Source of the DNA: Paludibaculum fermentans
GTDB lineage: Bacteria > Acidobacteriota > Terriglobia > Bryobacterales > Bryobacteraceae
DNA: 64,000 bases
Direction of reading: 5' to 3'
Assembly (NCBI RefSeq): GCF_015277775.1
Contig: NZ_CP063849.1
Span: forward strand, 1,612,001-1,676,000
Under the pieces are notes generated by a model, which was not told the origin of the DNA, made no database searches, and saw nothing but the letters and a program-made list of their open reading frames with translations. The position numbers were made by a program, and so were the translations under genes. Shown piece by piece: positions 1 to 8,402 of this stretch (within the stretch, counting starts at the first letter, position 1; each line of letters begins with the position of its first letter).

Positions 1-1863
1 CCTTCCGAAGTCTCCTTCGCCGCCTTCTATTCCGATTGCGAACATGAAGTCCTGCCGGTTCAGGCCGGTCATCGGGTTTGCCTGCTCTACAACCTGATTC
101 ACGAGGGGTCCAAGGGCAAGCGGCAGCTTCTGAAGGCACCGAACTACGAGCCGCAGGTCGCCGATGCGGCGATGATCCTCGAAGCGTATTGGAAGTCACC
201 CGCGGCGCCCTTCAAGATCGCATGGCTCCTGGAACACCACTACAGCCCGGCAGGCCTTGCCTTCGCTTCACTGAAGGGCGCGGACGCCGCCAGAGCGCAA
301 GCGCTGGTGCAAGCGGCGGGCCGCGCGAATTGCGTCGCACATCTTGGGGTCGTCCACATTGTGGAAACGGGGGCCGCCGAGTTGGAGGGCGGGTATTTCC
401 ACGACCAGTGGGACGACGAACAGGAGGATGAGGATGAGCCCGAAGACTTCGAGTCTGTCTGCGTCGATGACACCTGGCAATTCCTGGATGAGTGGCGCGA
501 CACGGAGGACAGGGCCGTTGAGTTTGGCCCCATTCCGCTCAGTGCCGGTGAACTGCTGCCCGCCGGCGCACTCGATAACGAATCTCCGGATGAGAGGCGC
601 CTCACAGAGGCCACCGGCAACGAGGGAGCAAGCTATGAGCTGTCTTATCATCGAGCGGCGCTCGTAATCTGGCCTGCCAAACGCACGATCGACGTGCTGC
701 TGCAAGCGGGCGCCGTCGCGGCCCTCCCGTACTTGAAGCAATTGGTGGCGGAAGGCCAGACAGCCCACGCCAAGGCTGTCGCGGCAGCGCGGCGGATTGT
801 ACGTGCCTGGCCCACCCCCGCACAGCCGCAACCCTACATCCCAGCGGCTCGGGAGCCGCAATCGGCCGACCGAATAACGGTAATCTCCGCACTCGCCCAA
901 CTGAAGGCTCCGGCGCTGCTTGAGCAATTCATAGTCGAGGCGGTCTTCCCCACCTTCGACGGATCGGAAAACACAGTCTTGCTGACAGCGGCCGCCGCAT
1001 TGGGAGCCAGGAAGGCCACCGAGGTCCTGGCGGCCCTGATCAAGATGCGCATCCGCGATCGGCCGGACGAGTGCGCGGAGTTGCTACTCGCGCTTGGCGC
1101 AAGCGATCCCCCGCCATCGTTTCGGAAGGTGGCCAAGGCCGCGCTTGAGGGGCTCGACACGATTGGAACTCGTGGCGTCAATCCCTTTGAGCGAGGGGAT
1201 CAGGGCCGCTACTGGCCAAGGACGGACGGGGTCAAAGCGGGGCATCTGAAGCCGCAATTCGTCACAAACCTGTTCGGGGCGCTGTCACTTTTCGGGGGGC
1301 GGACGCTGCACGACGAAGCTGCAGCCAAGCTCGCCTCGCGCCTGGAGGTCTTCCACCCCGTCACCCTACTCGTCCCTGCGATCGAACAACTTTGCTCGGA
1401 TCAGGATCCCATGCCCCCGGCCGTTGCGCGAGTCATCCAACAACTATGGACCAGCGCCGCGGAATACCTCCTTTTGCGCAGCGAGGTTCCGCCTCCTCCT
1501 CCGACAGACTGGCGTTTTGAGGTCAACCTCCCCTGCACCTGCATGGACTGCCGCGAGCTTCGCGCCTTTGCTCGCGATCCCAGCGAGAGTCTTCATCGTT
1601 TTCGTGTCAACAAGGATCGCCGCCGCCACCTGCATCAGATGATCGACCGGCACCGGCTCGATATGACCCACGTGACCGTGCGCACAGGTTCACCCCAGAC
1701 GCTGGTCTGCACCAAGGACCGCCGGACCTTCAAGGCGCGAATGCAGGAATACCATGACGAGCTCGCCGCCATGCGCAAGCTCTTGAAGCTGGCGCGTCAT
1801 TCCGCCGTGGACGCGGACCTATCGATAAGAATGGAGGCGGCCGTGAAGGCTGGCAGGATTTGA
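1..1863 (+). CDS. 2OG-Fe(II) oxygenase family protein, 5' end outside the window
   Basis: The frame is open from base 1, so the gene starts upstream; the visible part is 620 codons. The first visible residues (DCEHEV, then a Gly-His-Arg about eight residues later, then CLLYNL) match the end of a prolyl-4-hydroxylase-type double-stranded beta-helix: the distal iron-ligand His (visible residue 15) followed ten residues later by an Arg (25) placed to bind 2-oxoglutarate. The remaining ~550 residues are a long alpha-helical, Ala/Leu-rich region. A C-terminal block at about 510-600 has a CxCxxC-like cysteine cluster and basic segments, as in large oxygenase-domain proteins of soil bacteria. The substrate cannot be told. 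The stop overlaps the TTG start of the next gene, so the two are probably co-transcribed. The missing HxD half lies outside the window, which limits certainty. Confidence 0.7.
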   Translation, partial: PSEVSFAAFYSDCEHEVLPVQAGHRVCLLYNLIHEGSKGKRQLLKAPNYEPQVADAAMILEAYWKSPAAPFKIAWLLEHHYSPAGLAFASLKGADAARAQALVQAAGRANCVAHLGVVHIVETGAAELEGGYFHDQWDDEQEDEDEPEDFESVCVDDTWQFLDEWRDTEDRAVEFGPIPLSAGELLPAGALDNESPDERRLTEATGNEGASYELSYHRAALVIWPAKRTIDVLLQAGAVAALPYLKQLVAEGQTAHAKAVAAARRIVRAWPTPAQPQPYIPAAREPQSADRITVISALAQLKAPALLEQFIVEAVFPTFDGSENTVLLTAAAALGARKATEVLAALIKMRIRDRPDECAELLLALGASDPPPSFRKVAKAALEGLDTIGTRGVNPFERGDQGRYWPRTDGVKAGHLKPQFVTNLFGALSLFGGRTLHDEAAAKLASRLEVFHPVTLLVPAIEQLCSDQDPMPPAVARVIQQLWTSAAEYLLLRSEVPPPPPTDWRFEVNLPCTCMDCRELRAFARDPSESLHRFRVNKDRRRHLHQMIDRHRLDMTHVTVRTGSPQTLVCTKDRRTFKARMQEYHDELAAMRKLLKLARHSAVDADLSIRMEAAVKAGRI

Positions 1864-2744
1864 GCTTCTCGACGTCCACGATCACTGCTGGCGCTGAAGT
1901 CGTTCCGTGGCTCGCCTCGGCTGGGCCACTCGCCTACTCACCAATGTCGCCGCCGGAGCGGGACTATTTTTTCCAGTACTCCTGGATCGTTCCTGACATC
2001 TTTAATCCCGGCGTAAACAAACGGCGACACTACTGGTTTGGCAATCCTTCGAAGGACTGTCCACGGGTGAAGCTGCTGTTCAGATTCTGGAACGAGGCCA
2101 GGCGCGGCAATCTGGCCCCTCTCTACTTATCAAACGGGGTGGCCTGCTCATCTGCGGATGTGCTTGCGCCGATCGCCGCTTACCGCCACGCGGACGCCTA
2201 TACCGCCGCCCTTGGAGCCGAACGCCTCATTCTGATCCAACACGGCAGCTACCACCTCGGCGACCTCGAGACTCAGCCATTTGTGGAACAAGGCGAGGCC
2301 GTGCTCTACAGAGGAATTCAGAATGCCGAAACGTACCGGCTCCACCGCCTGACAACGGAGGACATCCGACGGCGATTGTTGGCGGTACACGCCCGAAGCC
2401 TGACGGATTCCGTCGTGTCTTTCAACACCGTGCACTGCAATCTGGTCCGATCCGAAACGACCTTCCTGAACGACCGCAGCTTCGTGTTCAATAGCCATTG
2501 TCGGGAAGCAGGCCTTCAACCGGAAGACCCATGGATTCGTTCGGACCTCTATTCCGGATATGCCCTGGAGGAATGGTGCGCCTCCGGCAAGTTTGGACCC
2601 AACTACGTGAAACTGCGAACACCGCTGAGGAACATTCGCATCACGACTTTCGTGGGCAACGAAACAGAGGTCAAAGTGATCGACCCGAACAAACTCGAGG
2701 TCATCGAAGCGGTCGGCTGCAAGGTGCGCGAAGTATGCACATGA
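1860..2744 (+). CDS. Unrecognised protein with ADP-ribosyltransferase-like motif order
   Basis: 294 residues from a TTG codon that overlaps the stop of the preceding oxygenase gene; an internal Met at residue 29 is an alternative start. I do not recognise the family with confidence. In the C-terminal half the order LYRG (Arg151), SFNT (Ser187) and GNETEV (Glu268, Glu270) resembles the R-S-ExE triad of mono-ADP-ribosyltransferases. The segment after the last motif (VKVIDPNKLEVIE) looks like the strand-turn-strand after the catalytic Glu in that fold. There is no signal peptide or membrane segment. The overlap with the oxygenase gene suggests a joint role, possibly two protein-modifying enzymes. 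The ART reading is an inference from short motifs only. Confidence 0.6.
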   Translation: MSFSTSTITAGAEVVPWLASAGPLAYSPMSPPERDYFFQYSWIVPDIFNPGVNKRRHYWFGNPSKDCPRVKLLFRFWNEARRGNLAPLYLSNGVACSSADVLAPIAAYRHADAYTAALGAERLILIQHGSYHLGDLETQPFVEQGEAVLYRGIQNAETYRLHRLTTEDIRRRLLAVHARSLTDSVVSFNTVHCNLVRSETTFLNDRSFVFNSHCREAGLQPEDPWIRSDLYSGYALEEWCASGKFGPNYVKLRTPLRNIRITTFVGNETEVKVIDPNKLEVIEAVGCKVREVCT

Positions 2745-2775
2745 GGCCTTGACCGGCCCTTGCCGGGACCATCCC

Positions 2776-2806
2776 CCAAAAACAGAAATGCCCTCCGATG
2801 GAGGGC
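2776..2806 (-). terminator. Rho-independent terminator downstream of tRNA-Leu
   Basis: On the minus strand a GC-rich 7-bp stem (GCCCTCC / GGAGGGC, 3-nt loop; 2790-2806) is followed by a T-rich tract, rc of 2778-2789. It lies about 30 nt past the tRNA 3' end and also faces the end of the converging gene at 2744. Confidence 0.7.
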
Positions 2807-2837
2807 GTCTGAATCTCTGTAGTTTGCGATCGTTTTA

Positions 2838-2924
2838 TGGTGCGGATGAGAGGACTTGAACCTCCACACCCTTGCGAGTACTAGAACCTGAATCTAGCGC
2901 GTCTGCCAATTCCGCCACATCCGC
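2838..2924 (-). tRNA. tRNA-Leu (anticodon CAG)
   Basis: Read on the minus strand: 7-bp acceptor stem GCGGATG / CATCCGC, discriminator A (2841) and an encoded CCA (2838-2840). The anticodon stem CTAGA/TCTAG closes the loop TTCAGGT, giving CAG. The long variable arm (class II) and the GGTTCAAGTCC T-arm are present. Total length is 87 nt, normal for a bacterial leucine tRNA. It decodes CUG, a heavily used Leu codon in this GC-rich DNA. Confidence 0.95.
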
Positions 2925-2972
2925 ACGATGTGCTTACAACAGTCTTAGTATCTTCAACTCAGGGCCCAAATG

Positions 2973-3404
2973 TCAACTCCGCGGAGCACTTGCCGTGCCG
3001 GTCGGCCACGACTCCCGGTGGTTGCGCATTTCCAGAATCAAAGCCATCACCAGCTTCTCCAACTCGTCCCGGATCTGGCGATGGAACGACTCCTTCTGAC
3101 CCACCGGATCCTTCACCTTCCAGTCCCTGGAACGAGTGATCGGCAGGCCTCTCAGCGCGACACCCGAAAGGTTCACCACCAGATCCACGTCATGCAGCTT
3201 CAGCTCCATTACGTCTTTCGGAAACTGATCGTCCATCTTGATGCCCTTCTCCAGCATGACCTTGCGCGTCACCTCGGGAATCATCGACGCCGGACTCAGC
3301 CCCGCGCTCTCCACTTCCAGCACATCAGACCCATAAGACCGGACAAAGGCTTCCGCCATCTGGCTGCGGCAGGCGTTGCCGATACATACGAACAGGACTT
3401 TCAT
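2973..3404 (-). CDS. Low-molecular-weight phosphatase / arsenate reductase ArsC-type
   Basis: About 143 residues starting MKVLFVCIGNACRS. This is the CX5R phosphate-binding loop of the LMW protein tyrosine phosphatase fold (Cys8, Arg14 from this ATG), used both by tyrosine phosphatases and by thioredoxin-coupled arsenate reductases. A DPVG near residue 105 supplies the general-acid Asp. The family either dephosphorylates tyrosine or reduces arsenate through a cysteine cascade; the sequence alone does not decide. A GTG three codons upstream (3413) is an equally possible start. No ars genes (arsB, acr3, arsR) are nearby, so a role in arsenic resistance is not supported by context. Confidence 0.8.
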   Translation of the reverse strand: MKVLFVCIGNACRSQMAEAFVRSYGSDVLEVESAGLSPASMIPEVTRKVMLEKGIKMDDQFPKDVMELKLHDVDLVVNLSGVALRGLPITRSRDWKVKDPVGQKESFHRQIRDELEKLVMALILEMRNHRESWPTGTASAPRS

Positions 3405-3449
3405 GCGTCGCACGGGTAGCTCTTAATCTCCACTCAACTTAGCTGCGGA

Positions 3450-4016
3450 CTACCCCAGTTTCGCAAGAAAGTGACTGTGGATGCGTAAATCGTTGCTCAA
3501 CTCCGGGTGGAACGTCGCCACCATATGGCGGCCATAGTCCACCAGCACGGGATCGTCCTGATAGGTTGCCAGAATCTTGCCGCCTTCGCCCACCCGGCGG
3601 ATGATGGGCGCCCGGATGAAGACGGCTTCCAGTTCCGGATCCCCTTCCAATCCATGGCCGCTCAGCTTCACCACCCGGCTATCCAACTGGCGGCCGTAGG
3701 CGTTGCGCTCAATCGCCAGATCGATCAGGTTCAGCGAAGCCTGCGCAGGATTCATGACCTCGCTGGCCAGAAGGATCGCGCCCGCACACGTTCCGAAGAT
3801 CGGCTTGCTGGCCCCGAACTCGCGCAGTGGTTCGAATAAGTCGTAGTAACCCATCAGCTTGAGCATCGTCGTGCTCTCGCCGCCCGGAATCACCAGACCA
3901 TCCACCCGCGCCAAATCCGCTTTGGTTCGAACTTCCAGCACCTCAGCGCCCGCACGCCGCAGCGCCGCGCCATGTGCCTCGAAGTCGCCCTGCAGGGCCA
4001 GCACTCCAATCAGCAT
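3450..4016 (-). CDS. pdxT: Pyridoxal 5'-phosphate synthase glutaminase subunit PdxT
   Basis: 188 residues, the usual PdxT length. A class I glutamine amidotransferase: N-terminal IGVLALQGDFEAH, oxyanion/PGGESTT motif at 45-50, nucleophile Cys77 in FGTCAGA, and the His170/Glu172 pair in FHPELSND completing the triad. It hydrolyses glutamine and channels ammonia to PdxS for de novo PLP synthesis from ribose 5-phosphate and glyceraldehyde 3-phosphate. It lies 31 nt downstream of pdxS on the same strand, as in the classic pdxST operon; cytoplasmic. Confidence 0.96.
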   Translation of the reverse strand: MLIGVLALQGDFEAHGAALRRAGAEVLEVRTKADLARVDGLVIPGGESTTMLKLMGYYDLFEPLREFGASKPIFGTCAGAILLASEVMNPAQASLNLIDLAIERNAYGRQLDSRVVKLSGHGLEGDPELEAVFIRAPIIRRVGEGGKILATYQDDPVLVDYGRHMVATFHPELSNDLRIHSHFLAKLG

Positions 4017-4047
4017 CGTGAACGTTCCTCTTTCTTGCCTTGGCCAG

Positions 4048-4935
4048 TTACCAGCCGCGCGTCTGCATCAGGTCGCCTTCCGCCATCTGGCGGATATCGA
4101 GACCCGGCATCGCATCGCCCAGCTCTTCACTCGCCTCCAGCACGGCCAGGGGCTCGTTGTAGTGGGTGTTGGCCTTCACAATCGCCTTGGCGCGGGTTTC
4201 GGGATCGGAGGACTTGAAGATGCCGCTGCCGACAAACACGGCCTCGGCGCCCAACAGACGGGCCAGGGCCGCATCCGCCGGAGTCGCAATGCCGCCCGCG
4301 GAGAAGTTCGGCACCGGCAGCTTGCCGTTGTCGTGGACATACTGGATGAGCTCGAGCGGCGCCTGGTGCTTCTTCGACTCGGCTACCAGTTCTTCCTGCC
4401 CCAGCACCGTCAACTGCTTCATTTCCTTGACGATTGTCCGCATGTGCCGCACGGCCTCGACAATGTTGCCGCTGCCGGCTTCACCCTTGGTGCGGATCAT
4501 GGCCGCGCCTTCGGCAATCCGGCGCAGCGCTTCGCCCAGGTTGCGGCAGCCGCAGACAAAGGGCACCTTGAAGTCGCGTTTCCAGACATGGTGCTCTTCG
4601 TCGGCCGGAGTCAGCACCTCGCTCTCGTCGATGTAGTCGACTTCCAGGGCCTCCAGGACCCGCGCTTCCGCAAAGTGGCCGATGCGGACCTTGGCCATCA
4701 CCGGGATGCTGGTGTTCGCCATGATCTCGCGGATCTTGCTGATCGCCGCCATGCGCGCCACGCCGCCTTCCTTGCGGATGTCCGACGGGACACGTTCCAG
4801 CGCCATCACCGCGCAGGCGCCGGCCTTTTCGGCGATTTCAGCCTGCTTGGCATCCGTCACGTCCATGATCACGCCGCCCTTGAGCATTTCGGCCAGGCCG
4901 ACTTTCACGCGGAAAGCTTCGTCGAGATACATCAT
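4048..4935 (-). CDS. pdxS: Pyridoxal 5'-phosphate synthase subunit PdxS
   Basis: 295 residues from the ATG at 4935. An upstream TTG (4953) is unlikely because GGAAGGAG sits between it and the ATG pair, well placed as the ribosome binding site. The protein is a (beta/alpha)8 barrel with the highly conserved family segments [17 protein letters not shown] (imine-forming Lys), [10 protein letters not shown] and the C-terminal [12 protein letters not shown] phosphate-binding loop. It forms the synthase core that, with PdxT, makes PLP. It is the first gene of pdxS-pdxT and lies 54 nt below a co-oriented MocR-type regulator that probably controls it. Confidence 0.97.
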   Translation of the reverse strand: MMYLDEAFRVKVGLAEMLKGGVIMDVTDAKQAEIAEKAGACAVMALERVPSDIRKEGGVARMAAISKIREIMANTSIPVMAKVRIGHFAEARVLEALEVDYIDESEVLTPADEEHHVWKRDFKVPFVCGCRNLGEALRRIAEGAAMIRTKGEAGSGNIVEAVRHMRTIVKEMKQLTVLGQEELVAESKKHQAPLELIQYVHDNGKLPVPNFSAGGIATPADAALARLLGAEAVFVGSGIFKSSDPETRAKAIVKANTHYNEPLAVLEASEELGDAMPGLDIRQMAEGDLMQTRGW

Positions 4936-4989
4936 GTTAAGGTCTCCTTCCAAGACTCTGTGCCCACACCCGCCAATACTGTACGGGGC

Positions 4990-6465
4990 TTATACGATTA
5001 CCGGAGCCAGGCCGGCTGACTGCGCGGCCCGGGCCGCCGTCAACTCTTCCTGACACACCCGGCCGAGAATCGCCAATCCGGTCTCAATCTGCTCCGGCGG
5101 CAATCCGGCAAAACTCAGACGCAAGGCGCCGGGCTCCTGTCGCGAAACCGCGAAGTAGCGACCGGGCAAAAAACTCATTCCGGCCCGCTGCGCCTTCGGC
5201 AACAACTCCGAGGCATCCAGCGGATCCGGCAGACGAACCCAAAGATTCATGCCGCCCTGGGGACGCGTAAACCGCGCGCCCTGCGGCAGATACCGTTCAC
5301 AGGCGGACAACACGGCGTGCAGCCGCGCCCGGCCCGCTTCCACCATGCGCTGGCGGTGGCTTTCCAGGCTGCCTGACTGCGCAAACCGCAGCAGCACCGC
5401 CTGGGACAACTGGTCGGAATGCAGGTCCGTCCACTGCTTCAGTTCCGCCAGCCGGCCGATGACTGGCCGCGGACCGGTCACCCAACCCACTCGCAGACCG
5501 GGGAACGCCAGCTTGGAAAAGCTCTTCATCTGGATGGTGTCGCCCGAATCGTCCATCTGTTTCAGCGACGGCAGCTCCGCGCCCTGATAGCGCAACTCGG
5601 CGTAGATGTCGTTCTCGACAACCACCAACCGGTTCTCGCGAGCGATTCGCAGCAGCGCCTGGCGGGCGGCCAGCGGCATGGTCGCGCCGGTGGGATTCTG
5701 GAAACTCGGGGTCACGACGATGAGACGCGGCCGCTCCCTGGCGATCAGCCGAGGCAGCGCCTCAACATCCAGGCCATCCGGGCCAACCGGCACACCGACA
5801 ATCCGTACTCCCGCGTGCGCAAAGACGTTGCGGAGACCCGGGTAAATGGGATCTTCCACCAGGACACAATCGCCCTGCCGGGTGAAAAGCCGTTGCAGCA
5901 GGTCCAGCGCCTGCTGGCAGCCGTTGGTAATTAAGAGGTCCTCGTCCGGGCGCTTCTGGCCCTGCAGGTAGGCGCGCAACGGGGCATAACCCAACGGCGA
6001 GCCCAACTGCAGAATTTCAACAGCTTCCGGCCCGTCAATCACTTCGCGGCAGGCGTTGCGGAACTCGGTGAGAGGGAAGAGTTCGGCTGCGGGCCGGGCG
6101 GAAGTGAAGCTGATCAGATCGGTACCCGGAGCCGCCACGGGCACGGGCGGATCCGGTGCCCGGTTCGCGACAAACCGGTCTTCCCACTCCATAGCTCCAG
6201 AGGCCGCCGGACCGGGATCATTGGGACCCGCGACAAAACTGCCCCGTCCGACATGGCCGCGAATCAGCCCCTCGGCTTCGAGCAATTCGTACGCCGCCGC
6301 CACGGTTGTCCGGTTCAGGCCAAGTAGGCCAGCCAATTCCCGAGTGGGCGGGATGCGTTCCCCGGGAGCCAGACTGCCATCCCGGATGGAAGCCTTGATC
6401 CTGGCGTGCAACTGCCGGTAGATAGGCTCATCCGAATTTGCGTCGAGCTGGGGCAGATGAATCAT
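4990..6465 (-). CDS. MocR/PdxR-type GntR regulator with aminotransferase domain
   Basis: 491 residues. The N-terminal 1-80 is a GntR winged helix-turn-helix (PIYRQLHARIKASIRDG, IPPTRELAGLLGLNR). Residues ~115-480 form a fold-type I aminotransferase domain with the PLP-binding Lys318 in KSFSKLAFPGLRVGW. MocR proteins use PLP or its aldimines as effector, and the PdxR subgroup activates pdxST. The gene is immediately upstream of pdxS in the same direction rather than divergent as in most described cases. The PdxR assignment rests on that neighbourhood, so no symbol is given. Confidence 0.9.
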   Translation of the reverse strand: MIHLPQLDANSDEPIYRQLHARIKASIRDGSLAPGERIPPTRELAGLLGLNRTTVAAAYELLEAEGLIRGHVGRGSFVAGPNDPGPAASGAMEWEDRFVANRAPDPPVPVAAPGTDLISFTSARPAAELFPLTEFRNACREVIDGPEAVEILQLGSPLGYAPLRAYLQGQKRPDEDLLITNGCQQALDLLQRLFTRQGDCVLVEDPIYPGLRNVFAHAGVRIVGVPVGPDGLDVEALPRLIARERPRLIVVTPSFQNPTGATMPLAARQALLRIARENRLVVVENDIYAELRYQGAELPSLKQMDDSGDTIQMKSFSKLAFPGLRVGWVTGPRPVIGRLAELKQWTDLHSDQLSQAVLLRFAQSGSLESHRQRMVEAGRARLHAVLSACERYLPQGARFTRPQGGMNLWVRLPDPLDASELLPKAQRAGMSFLPGRYFAVSRQEPGALRLSFAGLPPEQIETGLAILGRVCQEELTAARAAQSAGLAPVIV

Positions 6466-6549
6466 CGCCGAAGTCGAAGAATACCAGATTGGCCTGCCGG
6501 CAGCAAGCCAAGATCCTTACATTGGATGGCTTGGATGATCGCTGGACCT

Positions 6550-7059
6550 TCACTCAGCCGGAGGCGGATCGAAGGGGACGGTCCGAATGGTCACTCCGGC
6601 TTCCTGGAACAAGTCCATAGTGCGTTGAAAATGCTCGTTGTATTGCACGCTGGAGTACTGCTGGAAGCGCGTCTCGTCAGTGACCACGGCGATGATGCCG
6701 GCCTGGACGATAGCGCGAGCGCAGTCCATGCAGGGCATCAGGTCGGTATAAATGGTGCAACCCTCCAGCGCCGTACCGGCACGGGCCGCATTGTAGATGG
6801 CATTGCGCTCGGCGTGTTCAATCCAAAGGTACTTCTCCGGCCGTTCCAACCGGGCCGGCACGTCGTCCCGGACGTGGCGTGGCAGGCTATTGTAGCCGGT
6901 GGACCGGATCTCATGCGCCGGCCCCACGATCACGCACCCGACTTTGGTGGAAGGATCCTTGCTCCGCTTGGAGACAACGCGGCAGATTTCCAGGTAGTAA
7001 CGATCCCAGTCGGGAACAGGCATTCCATTAAGGTAATGCATGAACCCAGTCGACTGCAT
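6550..7059 (-). CDS. Deoxycytidylate (dCMP) deaminase family protein
   Basis: Up to 169 residues. The Zn-dependent cytidine deaminase signature is complete: a His-Ala-Glu (IEHAERNAIYN) with catalytic Glu, and PCMDCARAI with two Zn cysteines. The DWDRYYLEICRVVSKRSKDPSTKVG start and the inserted PARLERPEKYLWIEHAE are typical of dCMP/ComEB-type deaminases, which make dUMP for thymidylate synthesis. The start is uncertain: Met1, Met7 and Met13 are all possible, none with a clear ribosome binding site, and family alignments favour a start near MPVPDWDRYY (Met13). It follows the hemerythrin-like gene within 3 nt and is probably translationally coupled to it. Confidence 0.87.
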   Translation of the reverse strand: MQSTGFMHYLNGMPVPDWDRYYLEICRVVSKRSKDPSTKVGCVIVGPAHEIRSTGYNSLPRHVRDDVPARLERPEKYLWIEHAERNAIYNAARAGTALEGCTIYTDLMPCMDCARAIVQAGIIAVVTDETRFQQYSSVQYNEHFQRTMDLFQEAGVTIRTVPFDPPPAE

Positions 7060-7062
7060 GAA

Positions 7063-7533
7063 CTATACGGTGGATAGGCCGCGGCGGCGCGCAAACTCAC
7101 TTCCCAGCTCTTCCAGTTTCCGCTTCCCCAGCACCTTCCGGGCGAGTTCGAAGAGGACGCGCTCTTCCACGGCGAAGTGCTCGCGGGTCAGTTCCATCAC
7201 CTGGCTCAGAAGCTTCCGTACGGCTTGGGTTGTCTTTGCGGAACGCAGCTCTTCCATCAGCCGGCGCTGCTCGTTGTGTTCGCCGAACATCGCGTCCAGA
7301 GTCCTCTTCACGCTGTCGCGCTTCTCCGGAAGCGAATGAAAAAGAAGCGCATCTTCCTCGATGGCGTGGGCCATCAATAAGGCTTCGACGGAATAGCCGG
7401 CCCCCTGCATCTCGCGCAGGCCCATCTCCGGCAGCCGTTGCTCCAGGCTGCGAAACAGAGCCAAGATGGCCGCGTGTTCACCCAGGAGCAACTCAATCAG
7501 GTCGAGGTGTAGATTCTGGACTAAAGCAGACAT
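7063..7533 (-). CDS. Hemerythrin-like (HHE domain) protein
   Basis: 156 residues, all alpha-helical, with the His/Glu spacing of HHE cation-binding proteins: LLGEHAAI (His near 20), MAHAIEEDALLFHSL (His/Glu near 56-60), FGEHNEQRR and TREHFAVEERVLF (His/Glu near 118-122). Such four-helix bundles hold a di-iron centre for oxygen or NO binding or iron handling in the cytoplasm. It is the first gene of a two-gene unit with the dCMP deaminase. The 185-nt gap on its 5' side separates it from a divergent catabolic operon and should contain both promoters. Confidence 0.8.
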   Translation of the reverse strand: MSALVQNLHLDLIELLLGEHAAILALFRSLEQRLPEMGLREMQGAGYSVEALLMAHAIEEDALLFHSLPEKRDSVKRTLDAMFGEHNEQRRLMEELRSAKTTQAVRKLLSQVMELTREHFAVEERVLFELARKVLGKRKLEELGSEFARRRGLSTV

Positions 7534-7718
7534 AATGCTCTAATTGTCTTATTGTGCCAGACACCGCAACAGAAGCGAAGCAATTTGTTGAAAAACGTAC
7601 ATCATCACGATCGCTAATGCAGACTCCGCCGTACAGAATCAGGGGCATTCCAATACCGTGGAAAACTGGGCTCCGCACGGTGACGCTGCGCTGAGGCCGT
7701 TCGCTAGAATGGCCCAAG

Positions 7719-8402
7719 ATGCTCATCAAGCTGTCGTACAACCTGTCTGAGCACACCCCGTTCTACACCACGCTGCCCAAACCGAAACTCGACCAGATCT
7801 ACGACCTGGCGAAGGGGCATCCCTGCAACTCGTTTTATTTCACGGCCAGCAACCACGCCGGCACGCACGTGGACGCGCCGCGCCACTTCAACCCTTCCGG
7901 GCGTGCCATCACGGATTACGCCCTGGATGAGTTTTTATTCCGATCTCCCGCCATTCTGGACGTGCCACTCCTGGATGAGGAACTGATCCTGCCGGATCAC
8001 CTGCAACCCGCGCTCTCAAAGGCCTCGCCCGGCACGGACATCCTTCTGCTTCGAACTGGCTGGGGCGGGCACAGGCAGGACGAGCGCCGTTATGTCGACC
8101 ACGGTCCCGGCTTTGGACCGGCAGCGGCCGAACTTCTGATGGAGCGCTTCCCTGCCCTGCGCGCCCTCGCCATGGACTTCCCTTCCGTCTCCGCCCTGAC
8201 CCATGACGCGGAAGGTGCCGAGGCACACCGGGTCTTCCTGGGCTGCACGACCTATGCCCACCGGCCCATCCTGTTGATAGAGGATGCTCATTTGCCGGCG
8301 GACCTGCCGGCGCTCCAGCGCGTCACGCTGATGCCCTGGTTGTTCGATGGTCTGGACAGCGCACCCTGCACACTGTTCGCGGAAACTGCCAATCATGACT
8401 GA
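7719..8402 (+). CDS. Cyclase family protein (kynurenine formamidase-like hydrolase)
   Basis: 227 residues with the family-defining metal motif ASNHAGTHVDAPRHF at about 45-58 (HxGTHxDxPxHF), which binds the metal in kynurenine formamidase and related amide/lactone hydrolases. A later DFPSVSALTHD...AHRVFLG segment holds the second ligand set. No kynurenine pathway partners are present. Context (deacylase, enolase-superfamily enzyme) points to hydrolysis of an acylated or cyclic carboxylate intermediate. It is the first of three overlapping genes on the plus strand; its stop overlaps the next start (ATGACTGA). Confidence 0.85.
   Translation: MLIKLSYNLSEHTPFYTTLPKPKLDQIYDLAKGHPCNSFYFTASNHAGTHVDAPRHFNPSGRAITDYALDEFLFRSPAILDVPLLDEELILPDHLQPALSKASPGTDILLLRTGWGGHRQDERRYVDHGPGFGPAAAELLMERFPALRALAMDFPSVSALTHDAEGAEAHRVFLGCTTYAHRPILLIEDAHLPADLPALQRVTLMPWLFDGLDSAPCTLFAETANHD

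Noticed and set aside
2973-3404. Arsenic resistance operon
   Set aside because: An ArsC-type fold is present but no arsenite exporter or ArsR is near; the gene may be an ordinary LMW phosphatase.
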